Below are positions 1-8,349 of a stretch of DNA of 48,446 bases, piece after piece. Source of the stretch: HGM04593 sp964485215. GTDB lineage: Bacteria > Bacteroidota > Bacteroidia > Bacteroidales > Bacteroidaceae. The translations under genes were made by a program, and so were the position numbers. Location of the stretch: the NCBI GenBank assembly GCA_964485215.1, contig CAZAIM010000003.1, positions 1 to 48,446 of the forward strand, read 5' to 3'. The notes beneath the pieces are model-generated. The model was given only the letters and a program-made list of their open reading frames with translations. It was not told where the DNA came from and ran no database searches. Each line of letters opens with the position of its first letter. Positions within the stretch are counted from its first letter, which is position 1.

Positions 1-238
1 TATAAGACTACCGATTAAGGGTAAATTGCAGGAAGAATATAAGATACATTGTTCTACACCGCGTGTCTGTTTTCTACTCCTCACCCCTTCGGGGAGCTCC
101 TCTTCGCACGAGGAGCGGTAAATTGCAGAATTTCTTTTTTTTCTCTCTTTTTCTACGGAAAAGGTAATATCAAAGAAAACCGGCACCGTTGAAAAGTCCA
201 ACGGAGGGCCGTCTGTTTGCAAAACTGCGATATGAATT
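1..238. other. Gene-free left edge with hairpins and a short direct repeat
   Basis: No credible gene is seen here. GGTAAATTGCAG occurs twice (20-31 and 117-128). A hairpin CTCCTC (97-102) / GAGGAG (110-115) is followed within about 15 bases by a T-rich run (from about 130), so it may terminate an upstream plus-strand gene outside the window. A second small hairpin pairs CCGTTG (186-191) with CAACGG (199-204). I looked for a cobalamin riboswitch because the next genes encode a B12 enzyme and did not recognise one. Confidence 0.4.
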
Positions 239-239
239 T

Positions 240-262
240 TAAATTTTAAACAACTTCTTATA
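240..262 (+). repeat. Leader element copy A, upstream of mutA
   Basis: An AT-rich sequence ending in TTTAAACAACTTCTTA. It matches the element also found at 4447-4472, 19484-19506, 23163-23186 and, on the minus strand, near 16035-16060 and 19268-19292. It lies about 110 bases before the mutA start and in the same orientation as the gene. Confidence 0.5.
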
Positions 263-278
263 AAATAAATTCTTTTCT

Positions 279-312
279 TTTGGCGATAATCGGATTTTAT
301 TGCGTAAGTTTG
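279..312 (+). promoter_or_regulatory. Possible mutAB promoter
   Basis: TAAGTTTG at 305-312 fits the Bacteroidetes -7 consensus TAnnTTTG. The nearest upstream TTTG (279-282) is 22 bases away, slightly more than the usual spacing of about 20. The mutA ATG follows 58 bases downstream. Confidence 0.35.
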
Positions 313-370
313 CTTTTGCATTGCGTCCGGTGGGGGCGCGGAATGAAAAAGTATTACAAAATTCAATCTT

Positions 371-2221
371 ATGGACAAGGAAAAGGAGAGGCTTTTTAGT
401 GAATTCTCGCCTGTATCGACAGAGAATTGGAAAAACAAGATTGTAGAGGACCTGAAGGGTGCCGACTACGATAAGAAGATGATTTGGAGAACTCAAGAGG
501 GGTTCGATGTTAATCCATTCTACCGCAAGGAAGATATTCCTGAGGGGTGTGCTGCTGCGCAGCCCGGTGAGTTCCCTTACACCCGCGGAACAAAATGTGA
601 GAATAACTGGCTTGTGCGCCAGGATATTGATATGCCATCGGCAGCAGAGGCCAATGCTCGTGCAAGGAAGGTTATAGGCGAGGGTGTCGATTCTGTTGCT
701 TTCAAGGTAAGGGGCAAGCTTGTGACCCCGGAGTATATACCGGAACTGCTCAATGGCATTGATGCCGAGAAGGTAGAACTGAATTTCGATGTCTGTGTGG
801 GCAAGGTTGTAGAGTTTACCCATTTGCTGGTAGAGTATTACAGGCAACGTGGCTTTGACATTGAGAAGGTGAGAGGCTGTATAGGCTATGACCCTATTGC
901 AAAGGAGATGCTTGCAGGCAAGGTGCTCGACAATTATGCCGAGGTGATGAAGGCTCTTGTCGAGGCTACAAGCAGCCTGCCGGGCTATCGCTGCATTGCT
1001 GTCAGCAGCTGCAAACTCAACAATGCCGGTGCCTACATCACACAGGAACTCGGATACGCGCTTGCCTGGGGCAACGAGTATCTTGATGCTGCGACAGAGG
1101 CCGGAATCCCGGTTGATGCTGTTGCAAGGAAGATAAAGTTCAATATGGGCATTTCGAGCAATTTCTTTATGGAGATTGCGAAGTTCCGCGCTGCGCGCAC
1201 TTTGTGGGCAAGGATTGTTGAGCAGTACTCGCCTGAGTGCAAGTGTGCTTGCAAGATGGCTATCCATGCCGAGACTTCGGAGTTTAATCTGACTCTCTTC
1301 GATTCATACGTAAATATGCTGCGCACTCAGACTGAGGCTATGAGTGCAGCCATAGCCGGAGTTGACTCCATTACAGTGACACCCTATGATGCTGTGTATG
1401 AGGCTCCGACCGACTTTGCGCTGCGCATAGCAAAGAACCAGCAGCTTATACTGAAGCATGAAAGCCATCTTGGCAAGGTTACCGACCCGGCAGGCGGTTC
1501 ATATTACATTGAGAGCCTCACGGCATCGATTGCTGCCGAGGCATGGAAACTGTTCCTTGCCGTTGAGGAGGAGGGCGGTTTCCGCAAGGCTGTGAAGGAG
1601 GGCCGGGTGCAGGCTGCCGTTATGGAGGCCGGCAATAGCCGCCGTACTGCTCTTGCACGGCGCAAAGAGATACTTCTGGGTACAAACCAGTATCCTAACT
1701 TCGGTGAACTTTCCCAGGGCAAGCGTCCTGTGGCCAAGGGTTGTGGCTGCGGCTGCAAGGGCGATGAGCCGGCCGGCAACACTCTTGCTATCCGTCGTCT
1801 TGCCGAGGAGTTCGAAGAACTGCGCTTGCGTACCGAGGAGAGTGGCAAGCGTCCTAAGGCATTCATGCTCACAATAGGTAACCTTGCGATGCGTCAGGCA
1901 AGGGCTCAGTTCTCGTGCAACTTCCTTGCCACGGCAGGCTATGAGGTTATTGACAACCTCGGCTTCAAGAGCGTGGAGGAGGGTGTAGCTGCTGCGCTTG
2001 AGGCGAAGGCCGACATTGTTGTGATATGCTCGAGCGACGACGAGTATGCCGAGTATGCAATCCCTGCATTCAAGGCAATTGGCGACAAGGCTATATTTAT
2101 TGTTGCCGGTGCTCCTGCATGCAGCGAGGAACTGAAGGCTGCCGGCATTGAGAACTTCATTCATGTGAGAGTCAATGTTCTTGAAACCCTTAAGGGGCTG
2201 AACGCTAAGTTAGGCATATAA
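371..2221 (+). CDS. mutA: Methylmalonyl-CoA mutase, small subunit
   Basis: A 616-residue homologue of the small (beta) subunit of the cobalamin-dependent mutase that interconverts methylmalonyl-CoA and succinyl-CoA in propionate metabolism. The TIM-barrel half is recognisable from IPELLNGIDAEKVELNF and the ARTLWARIVEQY stretch that both subunits share. The C-terminal half has the flavodoxin-like B12-domain fold but no DxHxxG cobalamin-ligand motif, as expected for the non-catalytic subunit. A short Cys-rich patch (C458, C460, C462 alternating with Gly) sits in the linker between the two halves. The gene is 11 bases upstream of mutB, so the two are surely cotranscribed and form the heterodimer. 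The ATG at 371 is the natural start. Confidence 0.96.
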   Translation: MDKEKERLFSEFSPVSTENWKNKIVEDLKGADYDKKMIWRTQEGFDVNPFYRKEDIPEGCAAAQPGEFPYTRGTKCENNWLVRQDIDMPSAAEANARARKVIGEGVDSVAFKVRGKLVTPEYIPELLNGIDAEKVELNFDVCVGKVVEFTHLLVEYYRQRGFDIEKVRGCIGYDPIAKEMLAGKVLDNYAEVMKALVEATSSLPGYRCIAVSSCKLNNAGAYITQELGYALAWGNEYLDAATEAGIPVDAVARKIKFNMGISSNFFMEIAKFRAARTLWARIVEQYSPECKCACKMAIHAETSEFNLTLFDSYVNMLRTQTEAMSAAIAGVDSITVTPYDAVYEAPTDFALRIAKNQQLILKHESHLGKVTDPAGGSYYIESLTASIAAEAWKLFLAVEEEGGFRKAVKEGRVQAAVMEAGNSRRTALARRKEILLGTNQYPNFGELSQGKRPVAKGCGCGCKGDEPAGNTLAIRRLAEEFEELRLRTEESGKRPKAFMLTIGNLAMRQARAQFSCNFLATAGYEVIDNLGFKSVEEGVAAALEAKADIVVICSSDDEYAEYAIPAFKAIGDKAIFIVAGAPACSEELKAAGIENFIHVRVNVLETLKGLNAKLGI

Positions 2222-2232
2222 ATTCGGACATC

Positions 2233-4371
2233 ATGAGAAAAGATTTCAGAAACATAGATATATTCGCTGTGGCAGCTCCCGGTGAGTGCTGCACGGCAAC
2301 TGTGAACAACGATGAGGTGTGGGAGACTGCCGAGCATATTAAGGTGAAGCCTGTCTACTCGGCCGAAGACCTCAAGGATATGGAGCATCTCGACTATGCT
2401 GCGGGTATTCCTCCTTTCCTTCGCGGCCCTTATTCGATGATGTACACATTCCGTCCCTGGACTATACGCCAGTATGCCGGTTTTTCTACAGCCGAGGAGA
2501 GCAATGCTTTTTATCGCCGCAACCTTGCGTCGGGTCAGAAGGGACTATCTGTGGCGTTCGACCTTCCTACCCATCGCGGTTATAACCCTGACAACGGGCG
2601 TGTAGTAGGCGATGTGGGAAAGGCCGGAGTCTCTATTTGCTGTATGGAGAATATGGAGCAGCTGTTCGACGGTATTCCGCTCAACAAGATGTCGGTATCC
2701 ATGACCATGAACGGTGCGGTGCTTCCGGTGCTTGCCTTCTACATTAATGCGGCACTCGAACAGGGCGCAAGGCTCGAGGAAATGGCCGGTACCATTCAGA
2801 ACGATATTCTAAAGGAGTTTATGGTGCGCAATACCTATATCTATCCGCCGGCATTCTCAATGCGCATAATAGGCGATATATTTGCATATACATCGCAGAA
2901 GATGCCAAAGTTCAATTCAATATCAATATCGGGCTATCATATGCAGGAGGCCGGAGCGTCGGCCGACATCGAACTTGCCTACACGCTTGCCGACGGTCTT
3001 GAATATGTGCGCACGGGAGTGAATGCAGGAATAGACATTGATGCCTTTGCTCCGCGCTTGTCGTTCTTCTGGGGAGTGGGAATGAACCCATTCATGGAGA
3101 TTGCGAAGATGCGCGCGGCGCGTATGCTGTGGGCCAAGATAATAAAGAGCTTCAACCCGAAGAATCCAAAGTCGATGGCTCTGCGCACGCATTGCCAGAC
3201 TTCGGGATGGTCGCTCACCGAACAGGATCCTTTCAACAATGTGGGACGTACGGTTATTGAGGCTATGTCGGCTGCGATGGGACATACCCAGTCGCTGCAT
3301 ACCAACGCTCTCGATGAGGCTATCGCCTTGCCTACCGACTTCTCGGCACGCATTGCGCGCAACACGCAGATATATCTTCAGGAGGAGACAAATATATGCC
3401 GTGTGATTGACCCATGGGGCGGTTCGTACTATGTGGAGAGCCTTACACAGGAGATTGCAGGGAAGGCCTGGAAACTTATTCAGGAGATTGAGGAACTTGG
3501 CGGAATGGCGAAGGCTATTGAGACCGGTATTCCCAAGATGCGTATCGAGGAGGCTGCGGCACGTACACAGGCACGTATCGACTGCGGAAAGCAGGTTATT
3601 GTGGGTACCAATGCATATTGTCTTGCCGAGGAGGAGCCTATCGACATTCTTGAGATTGACAACAGTGCTGTGCGCGAGGAGCAGCTTGCTGCGCTTGAGC
3701 GTAACCGTGCAGGGCGTGACGAGGCTGCGGTGAAGGCTGCGCTCGACAAGATAACGGAAAGTGCGCGTACGGGTGAGGGTAATCTGCTCGAGTGTGCAGT
3801 AGAGGCTGCACATCTGCGTGCTACTTTAGGTGAGATTTCCGATGCCTGCGAGGAGGTTGCCGGCAGGTACAAGGCTATAATCAGAACAATTTCAGGAGTG
3901 TATTCAGCAGAAAGCAGGGATGACGAGCACTTTGAGAAGGCTTGCCGTCTGACAGAGGAGTTTGCAAAGAGGGAGGGACGCCGTCCTCGAGTGATGATTG
4001 CCAAGATGGGGCAGGATGGACACGACCGTGGCGCGAAGGTTGTTGCAACGGGATATGCCGACTGCGGTTTCGACGTGGATATGGGTATGCTGTTCCAGAC
4101 ACCGGCCGAGGTTGCACGTCAGGCGGTGGAGAACGATGTGCATGCAGTAGGTGTGTCATCGCTTGCAGCAGGTCACAAGACACTCGTTCCACAGCTCATT
4201 GAGGAACTTGAGAAACTTGGCCGTGGTGATATTATGGTGTTTGCCGGCGGTGTCATTCCTGCACAGGACTATGAGTTCCTGTACCGTGCAGGAGTGATTG
4301 GCATCTTCGGCCCCGGAACAAGCGTTGCCAAGGCTGCATGTGAGCTTATGAAGATATTCCTTGAGAAATAA
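2233..4371 (+). CDS. mutB: Methylmalonyl-CoA mutase, large catalytic subunit
   Basis: A 712-residue catalytic (alpha) subunit of adenosylcobalamin-dependent methylmalonyl-CoA mutase. The N-terminal TIM barrel contains the family stretches RPWTIRQYAGFSTAEESN and DLPTHRGYNPDN, which line the substrate channel. The C-terminal B12-binding domain carries DGHDRG with H597 as the lower cobalt ligand (DxHxxG), followed by the GVSSLAAGHKTL segment. Length is normal for the family. In Bacteroidales this enzyme serves the succinate-propionate fermentation route. It is paired with mutA; no epimerase, decarboxylase or MeaB-type chaperone gene follows in the window, since the next gene is topB. The downstream hairpin at 4392-4423 probably ends the operon. 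Confidence 0.97.
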   Translation: MRKDFRNIDIFAVAAPGECCTATVNNDEVWETAEHIKVKPVYSAEDLKDMEHLDYAAGIPPFLRGPYSMMYTFRPWTIRQYAGFSTAEESNAFYRRNLASGQKGLSVAFDLPTHRGYNPDNGRVVGDVGKAGVSICCMENMEQLFDGIPLNKMSVSMTMNGAVLPVLAFYINAALEQGARLEEMAGTIQNDILKEFMVRNTYIYPPAFSMRIIGDIFAYTSQKMPKFNSISISGYHMQEAGASADIELAYTLADGLEYVRTGVNAGIDIDAFAPRLSFFWGVGMNPFMEIAKMRAARMLWAKIIKSFNPKNPKSMALRTHCQTSGWSLTEQDPFNNVGRTVIEAMSAAMGHTQSLHTNALDEAIALPTDFSARIARNTQIYLQEETNICRVIDPWGGSYYVESLTQEIAGKAWKLIQEIEELGGMAKAIETGIPKMRIEEAAARTQARIDCGKQVIVGTNAYCLAEEEPIDILEIDNSAVREEQLAALERNRAGRDEAAVKAALDKITESARTGEGNLLECAVEAAHLRATLGEISDACEEVAGRYKAIIRTISGVYSAESRDDEHFEKACRLTEEFAKREGRRPRVMIAKMGQDGHDRGAKVVATGYADCGFDVDMGMLFQTPAEVARQAVENDVHAVGVSSLAAGHKTLVPQLIEELEKLGRGDIMVFAGGVIPAQDYEFLYRAGVIGIFGPGTSVAKAACELMKIFLEK

Positions 4372-4391
4372 AGAATAATGTCGCTTGATAC

Positions 4392-4423
4392 AGGTCCTTA
4401 GAGCCGCAAGACCCTAAGGACCT
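4392..4423 (+). terminator. Perfect 10-bp hairpin after mutB
   Basis: AGGTCCTTAG (4392-4401) pairs perfectly with CTAAGGACCT (4414-4423) across a 12-base loop. A second palindrome, GTTGCGCAAC (4425-4434), follows at once, and a T-run occurs at 4446-4451. Likely transcription end of mutAB, although the T-run is not immediately after the first stem. Confidence 0.55.
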
Positions 4424-4446
4424 TGTTGCGCAACATAAGAAAAACT

Positions 4447-4472
4447 TTTTTAGAAATTTAAACATCTTCTTG
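4447..4472 (+). repeat. Leader element copy B, abutting topB
   Basis: TTTTTAGAAATTTAAACA followed by TCTTCTTGG, ending just before the topB ATG. It is the best-conserved copy of the recurring element and the one closest to a start codon, which suggests it lies in the 5' untranslated leader. Confidence 0.55.
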
Positions 4473-4473
4473 G

Positions 4474-6258
4474 ATGATTGTCTGTATTGCAGAGAAGCCG
4501 AGTGTGGCAAAGGAAATTGCCGATATTCTTGGGGCAAGAACCCACAGGGAGGGATATTACGAGGGTAACGGTTATCAGGTGACCTGGACCTTCGGTCACC
4601 TTTGTACACTCAAGGAACCTAATGACTACACTCCTATGTGGCAACGGTGGAGCCTTAGCAGCCTGCCTATGATACCGCCACGTTTCGGAATAAAGCTCAT
4701 CGACGACAGGGGAATAGAGAAACAGTTCGGCATAATAGAGAAAATTATGCAGAGTGCCGAAATGATTGTGAACTGCGGTGATGCCGGCCAGGAAGGTGAA
4801 CTCATTCAGCGATGGGTTATGCAGAAGGCACAGGCAAAATGCCCGGTGAAGCGTCTATGGGTCTCTTCGCTCACTGAAGAGGCCATACGTGAGGGGTTTG
4901 CCAATTTGAAGGACCAGAGCGAGTATCAGTCTCTGTATGAGGCCGGTCTGAGCCGTGCTATCGGGGACTGGCTGCTGGGGATGAACGCGACACGTCTCTA
5001 TACCTTGAAGTATGGAAAGAACCGTCAGGTACTCTCTATAGGAAGGGTGCAGACACCGACATTGGCTCTTATTGTCAAGCGTCACCTTGAAATTGTGAAC
5101 TTCGTTCCGCAGCCCTATTGGGAACTGAAGACTGTCTACCGGGAAACTGCCTTCAGTGTCACAGAAGGACGGTATGACAGTGAGGAGAAGGGGCGAGAGG
5201 CTCTTGAAAAGATAACGGGGCAGCCCTTCACCGTTACCGGAATTACGGCGAAGAACGGAACGGAACTGCCGCCACGCCTCTATGACCTTACATCGCTGCA
5301 GGTCGACTGCAACAAGAAGTTCGGCCTGTCGGCGGAGCAGACACTGCAGACAATACAGTCGCTGTATGAGAAGAAGGTGACAACGTATCCGCGTGTCGAC
5401 ACTACCTTTCTGAGCGACGATATATATCCCAAGTGTGCCGGTATACTGCAAGGGTTGCGCGACTATCAGCCGCTGCTGGTGCCGTTGGCCGGCAAGCCGC
5501 TGCACAAGTCGAAGAAGGTATTCGACAACAAGAAGGTTACCGACCACCACGCGATTATACCTACGGGTGTCTATCCACAGGGGCTTACAGACCTCGAGAA
5601 GAAGGTCTATGACCTTGTAGCAAGACATTTCATTGCCGTGTTCTATCCCGATTGCAAGTTCCGCACGACAACGGTGCTTGGAGAGAGTGCAGGGGTAAAG
5701 TTCAAGACTGCCGGAAAGGAGATTCTGGAACCGGGCTGGAGAGTGGTGTTTGCCGGTGCGCCTGCCGACGATAAGGAGGAGAAGGAGGAGAAGGAGAAAC
5801 TGCTGCCGTCGTTTGTTGAGGGCGAAAGTGGGGAACATCAGCCGGGTCTTAGCGAGAAATGGACACAACCGCCTAAACCATATACCGAGGCAACATTGCT
5901 GCGTGCAATGGAAACGGCAGGAAAATTAGTTGAGGACGAGGAACTGCGCGATGCAATGAAGGAGAATGGAATAGGCCGTCCGTCAACGCGTGCGGCAATA
6001 ATTGAGACGCTCTACAAACGCAGCTACATACGCCGCGAAAAGAAGAATATTGTTGCAACGCCTACAGGCATTGAACTTGTGGGGCTGATAAAGAACGAAC
6101 TGCTGAAGAGTGCCGAACTGACAGGACGCTGGGAGAAGAAACTGCGCGACATTGAACGTCGGCAGTATGAGGCGCAGACCTTTATTGCCGAACTCAAGGA
6201 GATGCTGCATGAGGTTGTGAACAGTGTGCTAAGGGATAATAATGTGCTTAATGTCTGA
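4474..6258 (+). CDS. topB: DNA topoisomerase III (type IA)
   Basis: A 594-residue type IA topoisomerase that relaxes and decatenates DNA through a 5'-phosphotyrosine intermediate. The N-terminal TOPRIM domain begins MIVCIAEKPSVAKEIADIL and includes the acidic CGDAGQEGELI motif. The catalytic tyrosine is Y305 in TTYPRVDT. A conserved DHHAIIPTG segment and the GIGRPSTRAAIIETL signature follow. A low-complexity KEEKEEKEK stretch from GAG/AAG repeats near 5773-5800 sits in a surface insertion. There is no Cys-rich C-terminal zinc domain, so the enzyme is shorter than the E. coli form. Mobile elements of Bacteroides also carry topB, but the neighbours here are core genes, so this is probably the chromosomal copy. 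serC follows after 7 bases. Confidence 0.95.
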   Translation: MIVCIAEKPSVAKEIADILGARTHREGYYEGNGYQVTWTFGHLCTLKEPNDYTPMWQRWSLSSLPMIPPRFGIKLIDDRGIEKQFGIIEKIMQSAEMIVNCGDAGQEGELIQRWVMQKAQAKCPVKRLWVSSLTEEAIREGFANLKDQSEYQSLYEAGLSRAIGDWLLGMNATRLYTLKYGKNRQVLSIGRVQTPTLALIVKRHLEIVNFVPQPYWELKTVYRETAFSVTEGRYDSEEKGREALEKITGQPFTVTGITAKNGTELPPRLYDLTSLQVDCNKKFGLSAEQTLQTIQSLYEKKVTTYPRVDTTFLSDDIYPKCAGILQGLRDYQPLLVPLAGKPLHKSKKVFDNKKVTDHHAIIPTGVYPQGLTDLEKKVYDLVARHFIAVFYPDCKFRTTTVLGESAGVKFKTAGKEILEPGWRVVFAGAPADDKEEKEEKEKLLPSFVEGESGEHQPGLSEKWTQPPKPYTEATLLRAMETAGKLVEDEELRDAMKENGIGRPSTRAAIIETLYKRSYIRREKKNIVATPTGIELVGLIKNELLKSAELTGRWEKKLRDIERRQYEAQTFIAELKEMLHEVVNSVLRDNNVLNV

Positions 6259-6265
6259 TTTTACA

Positions 6266-7354
6266 ATGAAGAAGTATAATTTCAATGCCGGTCCATCCAT
6301 GTTGCCGCGCGAGGTTGTAGAGAAGACAGCCCGGGCTGTGCTCGACTATGAGGGCATGGGGCTTTCGCTTATGGAACTCAGTCACCGCTCGGCAGAATTC
6401 AAGCCAATCCTTGACGAAGCAAGGATGTTGCTCAAGGAACTGCTTGATGTTCCAAGCGGGTATGAGGTGCTTTTTCTCGGTGGCGGTGCAAGCATGCATT
6501 TCTGCATGGTGCCGTTCAATTTCCTTAGAGGCAAGGCGGCATATCTCAATACCGGTACATGGTCAACGAAAGCCATTAAGGAGGCAAGGCTGTTCGGCGA
6601 GGTGGTGGAGGTTGCCTCTTCTGCCGACAAGGCATTCAGCTATATTCCAAAAGGGTTTGCCGTTCCGTCCGATGCCGATTATCTGCATGTGACATCCAAT
6701 AATACTATATACGGAACACAGATGCGTTATGACCTCGATTCACCGGTGCCGTTGATTGCAGATATGTCATCCGATATCCTGTCACGTCCGGTAGATGTCT
6801 CAAAGTATAACTGCATATATGGTGGTGCGCAGAAGAATCTTGCCCAGTCGGGCATGTCGTTTGTCATAGTGAAGGAGAGTGCTTTAGGCAAGACCGGGCG
6901 TGCAATACCGTCGATTCTGGATTATGGCGTGCATATAGCAAACGGCTCAATGTTCAATACGCCCCCTACGTTGCCCATATACACTGCACTATGCAACTTG
7001 CGTTGGGTAAAGCAACAGGGCGGTGTCACCGAAATGGCGCGCAGAGCCGAAGAACGGGCTGCGGTTGTGTATGACGAGATAGAACGAAACTCTCTATTTT
7101 CGGCTACGGCAGCCGAAGAGGATCGTTCGTATATGAACATTGATTTTGTCATGGCTCCCGGCTATGAAGAACTGGGGGCTTCTTTTGTGGCGTTTGCCGC
7201 AGAACATGGAGTGGTGGCAATCAAAGGACACCGTTCGGTGGGCGGGTTCAGAGCTTCCTGCTATAATGCAATGCCTCTTGAAGGTGCAAAGGCTCTTGCT
7301 GCCTGCATGAAGGAGTTTGAAAGGAAAATATATTTTGGTGCAGAAATATCATGA
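6266..7354 (+). CDS. serC: Phosphoserine aminotransferase
   Basis: PLP-dependent enzyme (362 residues) that transaminates 3-phosphohydroxypyruvate to 3-phosphoserine in serine biosynthesis; the fold also acts in B6 synthesis in some bacteria. The start KKYNFNAGPSMLP is the family hallmark, which fixes the ATG at 6266 rather than an upstream ATG at 6242 inside topB. The PLP lysine is K190 in GGAQKNLAQSG. The C-terminal GHRSVGGFRASCYNAMP is the substrate-binding signature. In many Bacteroidales serC is followed by serA; here the stop codon overlaps the start of a DNA methyltransferase gene, so the usual partner has been displaced or lies elsewhere. Confidence 0.96.
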   Translation: MKKYNFNAGPSMLPREVVEKTARAVLDYEGMGLSLMELSHRSAEFKPILDEARMLLKELLDVPSGYEVLFLGGGASMHFCMVPFNFLRGKAAYLNTGTWSTKAIKEARLFGEVVEVASSADKAFSYIPKGFAVPSDADYLHVTSNNTIYGTQMRYDLDSPVPLIADMSSDILSRPVDVSKYNCIYGGAQKNLAQSGMSFVIVKESALGKTGRAIPSILDYGVHIANGSMFNTPPTLPIYTALCNLRWVKQQGGVTEMARRAEERAAVVYDEIERNSLFSATAAEEDRSYMNIDFVMAPGYEELGASFVAFAAEHGVVAIKGHRSVGGFRASCYNAMPLEGAKALAACMKEFERKIYFGAEIS

Positions 7355-8349
7355 TGATGGATAAAATATATAAAACAATAGATTTGTTTGCAGGTATAGG
7401 TGGTATAAGATTGGGGTTCGAAGCATTTGGATGTGAAAATGTCTTCTCTTCGGAATGGGATAAGTATGCCCAAATGATGTATGAAGCAAATTTTGGTGAT
7501 AAACCTTTCGGCGATATCAATGATATAAATCCTGAAGATATACCAGACCATGATATTTTATTGGCAGGATTTCCATGTCAACCGTTCAGTATAGCCGGAA
7601 AAGGTTTGGGGTTTGCCGATACAAGGGGGACTTTGTTTTTTAATATTGAAGCAATATTGAAAGCGAAACAGCCCAAGGCCTTTTTATTGGAGAATGTAAA
7701 AAGGCTTACAACACATGATAACGGAAATACATTTGCAGTTATTTTAAATAAATTGAATAATTTAGGATATACGGTTTATTATAAGGTTCTTAATTCTTTG
7801 AATTTTGGTGTGCCTCAAAAAAGGGAGAGAATTTATATTGTTGGATTTAAAGATACTATAGAATTTAATTTCCCTAAGCCATTAGGCTATTATAAGCCTT
7901 TATCCGAAATTCTGGAAAAAGAAGAGGATGTTCCGGTTTCATATTTCTTATCGGAAACGATAAGACAGAAACGTTTTTCCTCGCTCAAGGCGGTACCTCC
8001 AAAACCATCAATATGGCATGAGAACATAGGTGGCAATATCTCTCCATTGCCATATTCTTGTGCTTTAAGAGCAGGAGGCAGTTATAATTATTTAGTGGTT
8101 AATGGAGTGCGTCGTTTGACATCAAGAGAAATGTTGCGGCTCCAAGGATTCCCCGATTCATTTATAATAAACATTCCATATTCGCAGGCTCGAAAAGTAG
8201 CCGGCAATTCGGTTTCAGTTCCTGTTATACGAGCAATTGCCGGTGAAATGATTAAAGCATTGAATGAAAATAAGATAATTGCAAAATATAAAAAACTTAA
8301 TTTGTTTGGAGAATATGACGGTTCGGGAAGCAAAACAAGCTTTGGATAA
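7351..8349 (+). CDS. C5-cytosine DNA methyltransferase, HaeII-type RM system
   Basis: A 332-residue S-adenosylmethionine-dependent C5-cytosine methyltransferase. Motif I is DLFAGIGGIRLGFE near the N-terminus, motif IV is GFPCQPFS with nucleophile C76, motif VI is ENVKRL, motif VIII is GVPQKRERIYIVGF, and motif X is GNSVSVPVI at the end; the set is complete, so it should be active. Start choice among ATGs at 7351, 7354 and 7357 is open; the first overlaps the serC stop as ATGA. Composition is clearly more AT-rich, with many TTA and ATA codons, than the flanking genes, a sign of acquisition. It overlaps the endonuclease gene by 35 bases. Specificity RGCGCY is inferred from the partner enzyme and from site avoidance in the window. 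Confidence 0.92.
   Translation: MMMDKIYKTIDLFAGIGGIRLGFEAFGCENVFSSEWDKYAQMMYEANFGDKPFGDINDINPEDIPDHDILLAGFPCQPFSIAGKGLGFADTRGTLFFNIEAILKAKQPKAFLLENVKRLTTHDNGNTFAVILNKLNNLGYTVYYKVLNSLNFGVPQKRERIYIVGFKDTIEFNFPKPLGYYKPLSEILEKEEDVPVSYFLSETIRQKRFSSLKAVPPKPSIWHENIGGNISPLPYSCALRAGGSYNYLVVNGVRRLTSREMLRLQGFPDSFIINIPYSQARKVAGNSVSVPVIRAIAGEMIKALNENKIIAKYKKLNLFGEYDGSGSKTSFG

Noticed and set aside
1..370. Cobalamin riboswitch upstream of mutAB
   Set aside because: Small hairpins exist but I could not find the conserved B12-box or core helices.
5773..5800. GAG/AAG repeat as a functional minisatellite
   Set aside because: It encodes an in-frame charged linker in topoisomerase III and shows no sign of separate function.
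4855..5868. Long antisense open frame (337 residues) across topB, and similar ones across mutA, mutB, pgk and the ketosynthases
   Set aside because: They lie opposite strongly supported genes, have no recognisable domains, and show composition typical of antisense frames in GC-biased third positions.
4474..6258. topB as a sign of a conjugative element
   Set aside because: No tra, mob, integrase or excision genes are nearby; both neighbours are core metabolic genes.
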